Shown here: positions 1-8,838 of the stretch, piece by piece
How positions within the stretch are numbered: position 1 is the first letter of the stretch
Layout of the letters: each line of letters begins with the position of its first letter
Assembly (NCBI GenBank): GCA_024400455.1
Contig: JAKSMU010000007.1
Location: 1-64,000 of the forward strand
DNA from: Bacteroidales bacterium
GTDB taxonomy: Bacteria > Bacteroidota > Bacteroidia > Bacteroidales > F082
Length of the DNA: 64,000 nt
Reading direction: 5' to 3'
The notes under the pieces: model-generated
What the model was told of the DNA's origin: nothing
Seen by the model: the letters and a program-made list of their open reading frames with translations, nothing else
Database searches by the model: none
Program-made: the position numbers and the translations under genes

Positions 1-117
1 CCTCCTAACTCCTCATTCCGAACTTTAACACTTTCAGTTTTCCACTTTAACACTTTCCTCCTAACTCCTAACTCCTAACTTTAACACTTTCCACTTCTCC
101 ACTTTCAGTTTTCCACT
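1..117. repeat. Low-complexity direct repeats left of the LytS gene
   Basis: The sequence is built from repeated blocks: CTTTAACACTTTC-like units recur about five times, mixed with tandem CTCCTAACT copies and two TTTCAGTTTTCCACTTT blocks. The pattern runs into the last codons of the neighbouring kinase gene. No reading frame is supported here. It is an intergenic repeat tract of unknown role. Confidence 0.75.
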
Positions 118-1308
118 TTAACACTTCCCACTTCCTTCTAACGGTAAATTCACTTCAAAAACATTTCCGTCATTTGAAATTTTCACTTCCTCGTTCCACA
201 TAAGGCGGTAACGATCGGCGAGATTCGACAAGCCGATGCCGTTTCCGGTTTCGTCCATGATTTTTGGCTGAATCGGGTTGGACACCTTGATGGTGCAATT
301 TCCAGTGGCAATCGTGACCGTCAACGGCTGTCTTGCCGAAATCACATTGTGCTTGATGGCGTTTTCTATCAGACCTTGTATGGAAAGCGGTAAAACATTG
401 GAATCGTGATATTTCGCATCGACTTGAAAATCAAATTTCAGGTTTTCGCCATAACGGATTTGCATCATGTTGCAATAGGAACGGACACATTTCAGTTCTT
501 CGCTCAACGTAATGATTTCCTTGTTTTGCAACGTGTAGCGCAGTACAAACGACAGTTGCTGGATGTAGTTTTCAGCCTTGTCCTTGTCGGTTTCAATCAG
601 CGATTGCAAAGTGTTCAGCGAATTGAAAAGGAAATGCGGATCCATCTGGCTTTTCAGGGCTTCGTATCTTGTGCTGATGTTTTCGGCTCTAAGTGCTTCG
701 TTTTCAACGGCTATTGTCCTTTGGTTAAATAATGACCGCAGCAAATGTGAAATCAGGATGACAATGGTCATCAGTGAAAAATCGCGCATCAGGCCATCGC
801 GGACGATTCGGAAAAGGAAAGCCGAATTCGGTCTGTGATGTTCGAAAAGCGATGGACCTAACGAGAACGCAATGCTGAGAATGGATGTGATTAATATGGA
901 ACCGAAAATCATGAAAGACAATTCGCTCCATTTCCGTTTGTAGTTGATGCTCATCATTTTACGATTGAACAAAAACAGGACGAAAATCAGCACGAAACTG
1001 AATGATGTGAACATCAAGGCGCGGTCAAAGCGGATGGGTTTTCGGGATTCAGGATTATTGTGTGGTGGCCTTGGTCCAAAATCATTGTCGAAATGCGGTT
1101 GATTTTCAGGATGATTGGCTGGCATTTCAAGCGTTTCGTGCGTAGCGTGTCGCGATTCGGGCATTTTGTCGGGCGAGAACAGCGATTCGCCAAAATAGAA
1201 TGCGAGGACAAAAACCAAATGGAAAGCCACGCTAATGATCAACGAGAAGGCAAGGATTGTCTTCATCGGAAGAAACTGCGAAGCGTCTTTTCTGATGGTT
1301 TTATTCAT
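118..1308 (-). CDS. LytS/YehU-type sensor histidine kinase
   Basis: Integral membrane sensor kinase of the His_kinase (PF06580) type. Four hydrophobic segments are visible at about residues 15-40, 95-117, 131-151 and 178-194, with a polar His/Pro-rich loop between the first two. The phosphoacceptor block is SQMDPHFLFNSLNTLQSL (His at about 225), followed by an N box (IENAIKHN) and a G box (GNGIGLSNL). The start MNKTIRK at 1308 overlaps the stop of the ABC permease by 8 bases, so it is translationally coupled to the efflux operon. A frame extends four codons further upstream. Members of this family usually pair with a LytTR response regulator, probably just left of the window (inference). The C-terminal codons lie in the repeat tract. 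Confidence 0.88.
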   Translation of the reverse strand: MNKTIRKDASQFLPMKTILAFSLIISVAFHLVFVLAFYFGESLFSPDKMPESRHATHETLEMPANHPENQPHFDNDFGPRPPHNNPESRKPIRFDRALMFTSFSFVLIFVLFLFNRKMMSINYKRKWSELSFMIFGSILITSILSIAFSLGPSLFEHHRPNSAFLFRIVRDGLMRDFSLMTIVILISHLLRSLFNQRTIAVENEALRAENISTRYEALKSQMDPHFLFNSLNTLQSLIETDKDKAENYIQQLSFVLRYTLQNKEIITLSEELKCVRSYCNMMQIRYGENLKFDFQVDAKYHDSNVLPLSIQGLIENAIKHNVISARQPLTVTIATGNCTIKVSNPIQPKIMDETGNGIGLSNLADRYRLMWNEEVKISNDGNVFEVNLPLEGSGKC

Positions 1309-2521
1309 AGCGCAGAGCATTGATTGGGTCGGTCTGTGAGGCTTTCAGCGCCGGGAAGAAACCTGCAATGAGGCCCAAAATGGCGCATGAAACGAATGAA
1401 ATCACCATCCAGACTGCATTTACGACAAACGGCAACGACATGAACAGCGAGACAATGTAGGATAATCCGACGCCTAAAAGCAAACCTATAATGCCGCCAA
1501 TCAGACTCAAAATGATGCTTTCGGTCAGAAACTGCATCAAGATGGCTGCGTTTTTAGCGCCGATTGACATACGAAGGCCGATTTCCTTAGTGCGTTCAGT
1601 GACAGTTACATACATGATATTCATAATGCCGATGCAACCGACAAGCAACGAAATCAAGGCAATGGCAATCAGCACGGTGGTGATGGTTCCCGTCATGGAA
1701 TTCATCATTTCAAGCATCTCCTGTTGGGTTCTCACTTCGAAATCATCGGTGCCGTCGGGTTTGATTTTATGCGATTCGCGCAAAATCTGTTCGATTTCGG
1801 CCACTGCAGCTTCGGCTACGTTTTCTGATGCCGCCGATGCCACAATTTGCTGAATGTAATCGACACCCAACATACGTTTTTGCACTGTCGAATAAGGCAA
1901 AATAATGATGTCGTCCTGGTCTTGTCCCATGCCGTTTTCGCCTTTTTCTTTCAGTGTTCCAATGACTTTTATGGGCATTGAACCGATTCTGATGTTCTTT
2001 CCAATCGGGTCTTCACCTTCGTCAAACAGTTCTTCCACAATGGTTTGTCCAATGATGCCGACCTTGGCGTATTTCTTCACATCCTCATCGGTAAAGCAAA
2101 CACCCGTAGCAAGTTCGTATTTTTTGATTTCCAAAAACTCAGGCGATCCGCCGTAAGCCGTCCCCGACCAGTTTTTGGAGCCGTTCACTAATTGGCCACT
2201 TGCATTGACTAACGGACTAACCATCGTGATGTTTTTGGCGTTGGCCTTAATCATCTCCACATCCTTCACTTTCAGCGACTGAACGCTGCCGCTACCCATA
2301 CTCACGCCACCGCGTCTCATGTTGGCGCGCATGACCATAATTAGGTTGGTGCCCATGTCCGACAGTTGGTTGGCGGTGCTTTGTTTCAGGCCTTCGCCCA
2401 AATTGACCACCGCGATGACCGCCGCGATGCCGATGACAATGCCTAACATGGAAAGTGCCGAGCGCGTCTTGTTGCGTAGCAAGGCTTTCCCTGATATTCT
2501 TATGAGATTTAATATGTCCAT
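1301..2521 (-). CDS. MacB-like ABC transporter permease (FtsX family)
   Basis: 406 residues. An N-terminal membrane segment (about 17-37) is followed by a periplasmic MacB_PCD-type domain and three C-terminal membrane helices (about 283-305, 335-365, 370-395) of the FtsX family. The conserved SMLGIVIGIAAVIAVV and TERTKEIGLRMSIGA blocks are present. It would form the mechanotransmitting inner-membrane part of a tripartite efflux pump with the ATPase just upstream (12 bases away), the HlyD-type adaptor and the TolC-like channel in the same operon. Substrate cannot be deduced; MacB relatives export macrolides, peptides or lipids. Confidence 0.93.
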   Translation of the reverse strand: MDILNLIRISGKALLRNKTRSALSMLGIVIGIAAVIAVVNLGEGLKQSTANQLSDMGTNLIMVMRANMRRGGVSMGSGSVQSLKVKDVEMIKANAKNITMVSPLVNASGQLVNGSKNWSGTAYGGSPEFLEIKKYELATGVCFTDEDVKKYAKVGIIGQTIVEELFDEGEDPIGKNIRIGSMPIKVIGTLKEKGENGMGQDQDDIIILPYSTVQKRMLGVDYIQQIVASAASENVAEAAVAEIEQILRESHKIKPDGTDDFEVRTQQEMLEMMNSMTGTITTVLIAIALISLLVGCIGIMNIMYVTVTERTKEIGLRMSIGAKNAAILMQFLTESIILSLIGGIIGLLLGVGLSYIVSLFMSLPFVVNAVWMVISFVSCAILGLIAGFFPALKASQTDPINALRYE

Positions 2522-2533
2522 TTTATTTTCTCT

Positions 2534-3283
2534 TTAATAATCATTATCCACGGGCAGGTTTTTCAACGCTTCTTCTGCCGATTTCGTTTCCACTTGTTCA
2601 TCGCGCAGAATGTGTCCGTCGCGCAGGAAAATCGTGCGGCTGGTGAACACGGCAATATCCGATTCGTGGGTCACGAAAGCGATGGTTTTGCCTTGTTCGT
2701 GAAGGTTTTGGAACAGGCTCATGATTTCGTATGAAGTTCGCGTATCCAGATTACCTGTGGCTTCGTCGGCCAACACGATGACCGGGTCGTTGACCAAAGC
2801 GCGCGCAATGGCCACACGCTGCTGCTGACCTCCCGAAAGCTGGTTGGGCATGTGCCCCATGCGGTCTTTCAAGCCGACCATTTCCAAGGCGTATTGCGCT
2901 TTTTCGCGGCGCTCCTGATGCGATACGAGCGGATTATAGACCAGAGGCAGCTCCACATTTTCCAACGCTGATGTCCTCGGCAGCAGGTTATACGACTGAA
3001 ACACAAAACCAATCTTGCGGTTACGGATTTCCGACAGCTCGTTTTTCGTTCTTTGGCGCACCGAAATATTGTCGATGTAATATTCGCCCGATGTGGGTTG
3101 GTCGAGGCAACCGAGAATGTTGAGCAAGGTCGATTTTCCACTTCCTGATGAGCCCATGATGCTAACAAATTCACCTTTTTTGATTTCAAAAGTGAGCCCT
3201 TTCAGCGCATGGACTTCCTCGCTGCCAACTACAAAAGTGCGTTTCAGGTTCTCAACCCTGATGATAGATTGCGTTGTCTCCAT
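2534..3283 (-). CDS. ABC transporter ATP-binding protein (MacB/LolD type)
   Basis: 249 residues, one nucleotide-binding domain. Walker A is GSSGSGKST, the Q loop is FVFQSYNLLPR, the signature is LSGGQQQRVAIARAL, Walker B is VIVLADEATGNLD, and the switch His is in AFVTHE. It powers the neighbouring FtsX-type permease. In MacB itself ATPase and permease are fused; here they are separate genes, as is common in Bacteroidetes. It lies between adaptor and permease genes with gaps of 8 and 12 bases, so one transcript is likely. Confidence 0.95.
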   Translation of the reverse strand: METTQSIIRVENLKRTFVVGSEEVHALKGLTFEIKKGEFVSIMGSSGSGKSTLLNILGCLDQPTSGEYYIDNISVRQRTKNELSEIRNRKIGFVFQSYNLLPRTSALENVELPLVYNPLVSHQERREKAQYALEMVGLKDRMGHMPNQLSGGQQQRVAIARALVNDPVIVLADEATGNLDTRTSYEIMSLFQNLHEQGKTIAFVTHESDIAVFTSRTIFLRDGHILRDEQVETKSAEEALKNLPVDNDY

Positions 3284-3291
3284 AAACCGAA

Positions 3292-4560
3292 TTATTTTGG
3301 TCCGCCTTGACCTGGATTGCCATTGGCTTTATTGTTTCGTCTGCCTGGAGGGCCTGGCATGAATGGGTTTTCTCCTGTTTTCTTAGTCTTTTCACGCACC
3401 ATGAATTGAGCGGAAAGCACAACGGAATCACCGGTTTGCAAGCCATTTTTCACAATTCTGTAAGCGACATCGCTCATACCGATTTCAACAGGACGAGGCA
3501 TCATATTGTTGCCATTCTTTACCCAAACCATTTGCGGAGCAGTGCCGTTGCCATGACCCATCTGAGGTCTTTCGCCTTCGGGATGTTGAGGCATTTCGTC
3601 AGGTTTCGTCATGTTTTTGCGCATGGCTTTCAGGACTTGTTCATCTGGGTTAAATGTCAGAGCTTCAGCGGGAACGGCCAAACCGGTTTCTTCTTCCGTG
3701 ACGATGGTGACGCTTGCCGTCATGCCTGGGAAAAGTTTGAGTTCGTCATTGGGTGCAGCAATGATGACGACGTAAGTCACGACATTGCTCGTGGTGGTCG
3801 GCTGCATACGGATTTGGCTCACTGTGCCATTAAACATTTCGTCAGGGTAAGCATCGACGGTGAAGGTCACGTTTTGGTCGATTTTCACCTGCCCGATGTC
3901 GGCTTCGTCAACGTTGGCCTCGACTTGCATCTTGGTCAAATCGTTGGCTAAAGTGAAGAGGGTAGGGGTGCTGAACGATGCCGCCACGGTCTGTCCGACT
4001 TCAACGGCACGGTCGAGGACAATGCCATCGATAGGCGAATAGATTTCGGCATAAGCCAAATCGACTAAAGCCTGGTCGTAGGCGGCCTGCGCGTTTTTCT
4101 TGCTCATTTGTGCCTGAGTATAAGAGTTTTGTGCTTCTTCGTAGGAGGCTAACGTGGCTGCATTCGATTCATAAAGCAGCTTGGTGCGCTCGTAGGCAAG
4201 TTTGGCGTATTTGAGTTGGCTTTCGGCCGATGTCAGGCTTGCTTTAGCGCGGCTAACGCTTTGATTTAAAGTCTGTTTATCCAACTCGGCCAGCAAATCG
4301 CCTTTTTTGACCACCGAGTTGAAATCAACCAGAATCCTTTCCACTTTGCCTGAAACTTGCGTGCCGACTTCAACGGTTTCCACAGGCTCGATGGTGCCGG
4401 TTGCCGTCACGGTGTTTTCAACCGTGTATTCTTCCACAACATGCGTGCGTATGATCAATTCCTTCTTTGATTCCTTATTAGCCTTGATAATGAAAACCAA
4501 TGTCAGAGCAAGAATGATGACTCCAAGGATTACAATCCATTTGATATTTTTCTTTTTCAT
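3292..4560 (-). CDS. Periplasmic adaptor protein of tripartite efflux pump (HlyD/MacA family)
   Basis: 422 residues. An uncleaved N-terminal membrane anchor (about 8-26) leads into a barrel-sandwich start (TGTIEPVETVEVGTQVSG), an alpha-helical hairpin rich in Ala and Gln (about 100-175), a second lipoyl half (YAEIYSPIDGIVLDRAVEVG) and a beta-barrel and membrane-proximal region. The C-terminal 90 residues are rich in Pro, Met, Gly and Asn and probably disordered. It would link the MacB-type permease to the TolC-like channel, whose gene is 19 bases upstream. Confidence 0.93.
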   Translation of the reverse strand: MKKKNIKWIVILGVIILALTLVFIIKANKESKKELIIRTHVVEEYTVENTVTATGTIEPVETVEVGTQVSGKVERILVDFNSVVKKGDLLAELDKQTLNQSVSRAKASLTSAESQLKYAKLAYERTKLLYESNAATLASYEEAQNSYTQAQMSKKNAQAAYDQALVDLAYAEIYSPIDGIVLDRAVEVGQTVAASFSTPTLFTLANDLTKMQVEANVDEADIGQVKIDQNVTFTVDAYPDEMFNGTVSQIRMQPTTTSNVVTYVVIIAAPNDELKLFPGMTASVTIVTEEETGLAVPAEALTFNPDEQVLKAMRKNMTKPDEMPQHPEGERPQMGHGNGTAPQMVWVKNGNNMMPRPVEIGMSDVAYRIVKNGLQTGDSVVLSAQFMVREKTKKTGENPFMPGPPGRRNNKANGNPGQGGPK

Positions 4561-4579
4561 AATATTTGAATTTCAATAT

Positions 4580-5869
4580 TTAAAGATTTATTTCTTTTCC
4601 CATGTAAATATCCAAAATCTTCCGTTTCATGACCAACGAATATTTGTTCTGAATATAACCGTTCAAGGCGTTTAGATAGTTGTTTTGTTGTTGCAACAAT
4701 TCCACAGTCGTTATTTTCCCATACTGATATTGAAGATTATAGGCATCGAAACTCTTGCTGTAAGCGTTTTCCTTTTTCTCCGAGACCTTGTAGGAATTGT
4801 AGGCCGAAACCACATCCTGATACGATTGCACCACCGTTTGACGCACATTCAGGACACTTTGGTCATAATCGAGTTGTGCCTGCTGGAGCGCGATTTGGCT
4901 CTTTTTCACATTGGCTTTGGTGGCGCCACGGCTGTAAATCGGGATGCTCATCGATACGCCGACCGATTCGCTGGGCGTATTGTACCATTGCGTTTCATTG
5001 CGATTGAACGAAAGGATGCCCATGCCTACATTGGCATTCGCATTGATGGATGGAAAATAGCTGCCGCGTGCCATATCGACGCTTTTCTGTGCGAGTTGGA
5101 TATCGTAGTCGCTCATTTTCAGGTCGGGCATGTAATCCATGGCCAGTTCGATGGCGTTTTCCTGCGACGGAAGCGATGTGAACAAATCCTCCAAATCATC
5201 GGTGTTGGGCGAAACGATTTGCAGTTCGTCCATTGGGTCCATCGAAAGTAAGACTTTCAGCGCTAATAAGTTGTTGTTGCGGTCGATGCGTGTGTCGACC
5301 ACATTGTTTGAATCGCTGTAATATTGCGCCTCGAGCAAAAGCAAATCGCTTTCCAAAATGGAGCCGACATTGTATTTCACCTGACCTTGGTTGAATTGTT
5401 CCTTGCTGGTTTTCAGCACTTCCGTCTGGTATTTCAGCAGTTCGTCGTTGCCCAAGACCGTAAGGAACGATTGCAGGATTTGCATGACCATCTGGTCATC
5501 GTATTTTTCCAATTGCGCGTTGGTGCGCTCCATGTTGATGTGGTTCTGCTCAATGGTGTTGCGGATGTTGCCGCCTTGGTAAATCACCACGGATGAGCCT
5601 AAACCTACATTGCCTGATGCCGACCAGCCGTTTGCATTGTTCGAGAAATTCTCGCCAACGGAAGCACTGAGGTTTGGCAGCCTTTGCCGTTTCGACTGCT
5701 CGTAGCTCACTTGTTGCGTTTCGCCGCTGAGTTCCATCGATTTACGCTCGTTGCTGTTGGCGAAGGCAAACCGGATGCAGTCTTCCAAAGTGAATTGATA
5801 GGATTTGGTTTCCTGGGCAAAGAGGCTGCCGCAGAGAAACACAAAAGCAAAAATCAGATGCCTTTTCAT
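4580..5869 (-). CDS. TolC-family outer membrane efflux protein
   Basis: 429 residues with a cleavable signal peptide (about 1-18, ending SLFAQ). Two homologous OEP halves rich in Gln, Asn, Tyr and Ser follow, with long helical heptad stretches typical of TolC (for example ALQQAQLDYDQSVLNVRQTV). It forms the outer-membrane exit duct of the pump and is the first gene of the operon tolC-like, adaptor, ATPase, permease, lytS-like. A CAAAAATA complement (TATTTTTG on the minus strand) at 5895-5902 may be the -7 promoter element, but no clear -33 TTG is seen. Confidence 0.93.
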   Translation of the reverse strand: MKRHLIFAFVFLCGSLFAQETKSYQFTLEDCIRFAFANSNERKSMELSGETQQVSYEQSKRQRLPNLSASVGENFSNNANGWSASGNVGLGSSVVIYQGGNIRNTIEQNHINMERTNAQLEKYDDQMVMQILQSFLTVLGNDELLKYQTEVLKTSKEQFNQGQVKYNVGSILESDLLLLEAQYYSDSNNVVDTRIDRNNNLLALKVLLSMDPMDELQIVSPNTDDLEDLFTSLPSQENAIELAMDYMPDLKMSDYDIQLAQKSVDMARGSYFPSINANANVGMGILSFNRNETQWYNTPSESVGVSMSIPIYSRGATKANVKKSQIALQQAQLDYDQSVLNVRQTVVQSYQDVVSAYNSYKVSEKKENAYSKSFDAYNLQYQYGKITTVELLQQQNNYLNALNGYIQNKYSLVMKRKILDIYMGKEINL

Positions 5870-5960
5870 AGTAAATCAGTGATTGTTTGTCATGCAAAAA
5901 TAAACAATCAGATTATACTTTGTTCATTATTATTTTGAAATGGTGAAAATGGTGTTTAAA

Positions 5961-6152
5961 TCACTTTTTGTCCTTATTCGGACAGCGGAGGCAGGCCGCG
6001 CCGCCTTTGCCGCCGCAGGTGCAGTTTGATGTGCCTTCGTTTTCGCAATGACGTTCAAACTGCCCGCCTTTCTTGACAAACATTTTTATGCCAATGGCCG
6101 CAAATGCCACGGCAATGATGATGATAGTTATGAGCAAGAGAGGCCAGAACAT
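5961..6152 (-). CDS. Small Cys-rich single-pass membrane protein
   Basis: 63 residues. One hydrophobic segment (about 3-25, LLLITIIIIAVAFAAIGIKM) is followed by a basic patch and a tail with five cysteines (HCEN, CTC, CLRC pattern). It resembles the short Bacteroidetes proteins annotated as membrane or secreted protein. The cysteine spacing could bind a metal or Fe-S centre, but this is inference. It is not clearly linked to its neighbours: 91 bases separate it from the tolC-like start. Confidence 0.7.
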   Translation of the reverse strand: MFWPLLLITIIIIAVAFAAIGIKMFVKKGGQFERHCENEGTSNCTCGGKGGAACLRCPNKDKK

Positions 6153-6160
6153 TTTGAGGG

Positions 6161-6217
6161 TGATGGGTTAATAGTGATGGGTTAATGTTGATGGGTTAAT
6201 GGTGATAACCCATAACC
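6161..6217. repeat. Three copies of TGATGGGTTAAT spaced 14 bases, then an inverted half unit
   Basis: Identical 12-mers begin at 6161, 6175 and 6189. Then ATAACCCATAACC (6205-6217) reads as the inverted form of the GGGTTA core, so the tract could fold. It lies between pth and the small Cys-rich gene, downstream of pth on the minus strand. Confidence 0.8.
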
Positions 6218-6221
6218 AATT

Positions 6222-6785
6222 TTATTGATTATTATACTGATTCATGGTCCTATCCGGTCCTTGTGTCACGAAACTCTTGATGATTTCGACAGCCACGTCA
6301 ACGCGTTCTTCAACGATAGGTTGTTCGCTCGGTTTCCAGGTTCCGAGCACGAAATCAATTTGTCTGCCTTTCGGATAATCGTCTCCCAAACCGAAACGGA
6401 GGCGGCAGAACGCATTGGTACCTAATTTTTCGATGATGTCGCCCAAACCGTTATGCCCGGCATTGGAGCCTTGTTTTTTCAGGCGCAAAGTGCCCAAAGG
6501 CAAGGCAAGGTCATCGTTGACTACCAGAAGGTTTTCAATCGGAATTTTTTCCTGCTGAAGCCAGTATTTGACAGCTTTTCCGCTCAGGTTCATGTAAGTC
6601 GTCGGTTTGATGACCAATAAGGTCTTGCCTTTGAATTTCATTTCCGCGGTTTGCGCCAAGCGTCCAGTGGTGAAAGTGGCGTCCATATCTTTTGCCAATC
6701 GGTCAGCGATCTTGAAACCGATGTTGTGGCGCGTTTCGTCGTATTCCGCTCCGATGTTTCCCAAGCAGGCAATCAAATATTTCAT
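6222..6785 (-). CDS. pth: Peptidyl-tRNA hydrolase
   Basis: Cytosolic enzyme that cleaves peptidyl-tRNA released from stalled ribosomes. The start MKYLIACLGN at 6785 gives 187 residues, the usual family length. Family blocks seen: LGNIGAEYDETRHNIGF (catalytic His in RHNIGF), PTTYMNLSGKAV, LLVVNDDLALPLGTLRLKKQ, GSNAGHNGLGDI and RLRFGLG. The frame is open up to 6935, but that extension crosses a strong hairpin terminator (6854-6879), so a start there is unlikely; an ATG at 6836 is the only plausible longer alternative. It follows rplY, a common pairing in bacteria. Confidence 0.95.
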   Translation of the reverse strand: MKYLIACLGNIGAEYDETRHNIGFKIADRLAKDMDATFTTGRLAQTAEMKFKGKTLLVIKPTTYMNLSGKAVKYWLQQEKIPIENLLVVNDDLALPLGTLRLKKQGSNAGHNGLGDIIEKLGTNAFCRLRFGLGDDYPKGRQIDFVLGTWKPSEQPIVEERVDVAVEIIKSFVTQGPDRTMNQYNNQ

Positions 6786-6853
6786 TTCGTTAGGTTCAGT
6801 AGGTTTGCGTTTAAAAAGTTTGCCAAAGATACACATATTTTCAAAGGCATTAA

Positions 6854-6879
6854 AAAAAGCCGTCCGAAGACGGCTTTTT
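6854..6879 (-). terminator. Rho-independent terminator after rplY
   Basis: The stem GCCGTC/GACGGC with a CGAA loop is extended by five A-T pairs and bordered by an A/T run that gives a U tract on the minus strand. It sits 25 bases beyond the rplY stop and before the pth start, so pth must depend on read-through or its own promoter. Confidence 0.85.
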
Positions 6880-6903
6880 ATCATTAAAGAGCTATTTTCT
6901 TGA

Positions 6904-7479
6904 TTATTCAGCAGCTTCTTCTTCAGCAACGGCACCGCGAGCTGCGTTAACGGCAGCGATTACGGTATAGCCAGGAGTAATAGGTGTAACATTTTCGATG
7001 TTGAGGTCTTTAACCTTCATAGCATCGTTGATGTTCAGGCCACTGATGTTGATTCTGACATAATCAGGAAGATCCTTGATGAGGCCGGAGACCTTAATCT
7101 TCTTGATGCCTTGCTTCATCTTACCACCACGCATAACGCCTGCTGGTGTGCCTTCCAAAGCGATAGGAAGAACTACAGTGATAGGATTGTTTTCGTTGAC
7201 GATCAGGAAGTCAGCGTGCATGACGTTGTCAGTGACTGGATGATACTGGGCTTCTTGCAGAATGGTGCTGTAAGTCTTGCCGTTGATGGTGAATTCGATG
7301 ATGTAGCACTCAGGAGTGAACAAAATCTTCTTGAAGTTCTTGGCTTCGGTAGCGAAATGGATTTGTTCTTGACCAGCGCCGTACATAACGCATGGAACCA
7401 TTTCTGCTCTACGCAGAGCCTTAGCATCTTTTTTCCCTACGTTCTCGCGAAGAGAACCGCTCAATGATACTGTTTTCAT
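6904..7479 (-). CDS. rplY: 50S ribosomal protein L25 (CTC form)
   Basis: 191 residues, the long CTC form: an N-terminal L25 5S-rRNA-binding domain (about 1-90, including KDAKALRRAEMVPCVMYG) and a C-terminal beta domain (about 95-180), ending in an acidic tail EEEAAE. It binds 5S rRNA in the large subunit. It lies 26 bases after prs on the same strand, which suggests a prs-rplY operon closed by the terminator at 6854-6879. Confidence 0.95.
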   Translation of the reverse strand: MKTVSLSGSLRENVGKKDAKALRRAEMVPCVMYGAGQEQIHFATEAKNFKKILFTPECYIIEFTINGKTYSTILQEAQYHPVTDNVMHADFLIVNENNPITVVLPIALEGTPAGVMRGGKMKQGIKKIKVSGLIKDLPDYVRINISGLNINDAMKVKDLNIENVTPITPGYTVIAAVNAARGAVAEEEAAE

Positions 7480-7505
7480 AATTTAATGTGTTAGTAATTA
7501 AGTTA

Positions 7506-8441
7506 TTATTTAAATAATGTGCTGAGTGATTCGTATGATTCGATACGGTGGATCACTTCAGCAAACAAATTTGCTGTTGATAAGACGTGAATCTTCTTTG
7601 AAGCATTGGCTGGCAACGGGATGGAATCGGTGACAACGACTTCTTCAAACACTGAATTGTCGAGGCGTTCCATGGCGGGACCGCTGCAAACGGCATGGGT
7701 TGCAAATGCGCGGACGCTCTTTGCACCGCTGTCCATAATCAGCTTACCGGCTTTAACGATGGTGCCTGCTGTATCGATGATGTCGTCGACGAGGATGACA
7801 TTCTTGTCTTTCACATCACCGATAAGTGTCATGGTATCAATGACATTGGCGCGGGCACGCTGCTTGTTGATGATGGCCAAATCGGTGCCAAGACGTTTTG
7901 CGTAAGCCGAAACACGCTTCGAACCTCCCACGTCAGGCGAGGCAAACATCAAGTCGTCAATTTGCATGTTTTTGATGTAATCCAAGAAAATGCTTGATGC
8001 GTACAATGAATCGACCGGAATGTCGAAGAAACCTTGGATTTGGTCGGCGTGAAGGTCGAGGGTGACAACACGGTTGACACCGGCAGCCTGCAACAGGTTG
8101 GCGACTAATTTTGCGCCGATGCTGACACGAGGCTGGTCCTTGCGGTCTTGACGGGCCCATCCGAAATAAGGGATGACGGCAATAATCTTATGAGCCGATG
8201 CACGCTTTGCGGCATCAATCATAAGAAGGAGTTCCATAAGATTGTCAGCCGATGGCATAGTTGACTGAACGATAAACACATGATAACCACGTATGCTTTC
8301 CTCAAAGCAAGGCTGGAATTCGTGGTCAGAGAATTCATTTACGATTGATTTACCAAGCGGTTTACCGTATGCGGCAGCGATTTTTTCACCCAAATCACGG
8401 GTGGCTCTGCCTGCAAAGATTGATACAAATTTTTCTGACAT
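7506..8441 (-). CDS. prs: Ribose-phosphate pyrophosphokinase
   Basis: Makes PRPP from ribose 5-phosphate and ATP for purine, pyrimidine, NAD, His and Trp synthesis. The start MSEKFVSIFAG at 8441 gives 311 residues. Visible blocks are DLHADQIQGFF, the flexible-loop region ending INKQRAR, and the PRPP-binding loop VILVDDIIDTAGTI. The frame extends nine codons upstream without support. A -7-like TATTTTTG on the minus strand (8467-8474 region) may drive it, divergent from the tRNA-Leu gene. Confidence 0.96.
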   Translation of the reverse strand: MSEKFVSIFAGRATRDLGEKIAAAYGKPLGKSIVNEFSDHEFQPCFEESIRGYHVFIVQSTMPSADNLMELLLMIDAAKRASAHKIIAVIPYFGWARQDRKDQPRVSIGAKLVANLLQAAGVNRVVTLDLHADQIQGFFDIPVDSLYASSIFLDYIKNMQIDDLMFASPDVGGSKRVSAYAKRLGTDLAIINKQRARANVIDTMTLIGDVKDKNVILVDDIIDTAGTIVKAGKLIMDSGAKSVRAFATHAVCSGPAMERLDNSVFEEVVVTDSIPLPANASKKIHVLSTANLFAEVIHRIESYESLSTLFK

Positions 8442-8554
8442 GACGTAGATTTGTGTTTGCGGCTGCAAAAATAGGCTTTTTGGCCGTAAGTCTGTCAGAA
8501 AAATGCTTTTTCTTTGGAAAAAATAGGCTGGAAGAAAAATTTATGGAGAAAAAC

Positions 8555-8583
8555 TTGCAGAAACGGATTTTTTTGTACTTTTG
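8555..8583 (+). promoter_or_regulatory. Bacteroidetes-type promoter of tRNA-Leu
   Basis: TTG at 8555-8557, an 18-base spacer, then TACTTTTG at 8576-8583. The tRNA starts 20 bases further on. Confidence 0.7.
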
Positions 8584-8602
8584 CAGCCGCAATTTAAGCG
8601 TT

Positions 8603-8689
8603 GCCGAAGTGGCGGAATCGGTAGACGCGTCGGTCTCAAAAACCGATGAGGTTACACTCGTGCCGGTTCGATCCCGGCCTTCGGTACCA
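8603..8689 (+). tRNA. tRNA-Leu (anticodon CAA)
   Basis: Class II tRNA with a long variable arm. The acceptor stem GCCGAAG pairs with CTTCGGT (first pair G-U). The anticodon stem TCGGT/ACCGA encloses the loop CTCAAAA with anticodon CAA, reading UUG. The T arm carries GTTCGATCC. The discriminator A and the CCA end are encoded in the DNA (8686-8689). Confidence 0.95.
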
Positions 8690-8690
8690 A

Positions 8691-8725
8691 AAAAGAGTCT
8701 TGGCTGAACAAACCAAGACTCTTTT
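8691..8725 (+). terminator. Terminator after tRNA-Leu
   Basis: A perfect 13-bp stem AAAAGAGTCTTGG/CCAAGACTCTTTT with a 9-base loop immediately follows the tRNA; its 3' arm ends in TTTT. Confidence 0.85.
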
Positions 8726-8838
8726 CGTTTATCTTTGCAGTCTGAAACAATGGTTTCCATGCTTGAATAATGTGTGGAATTTGTTTCATTTATCAGAATA
8801 TCAATCAATTAAACAATAAACAAATCAACAAGTAAACA

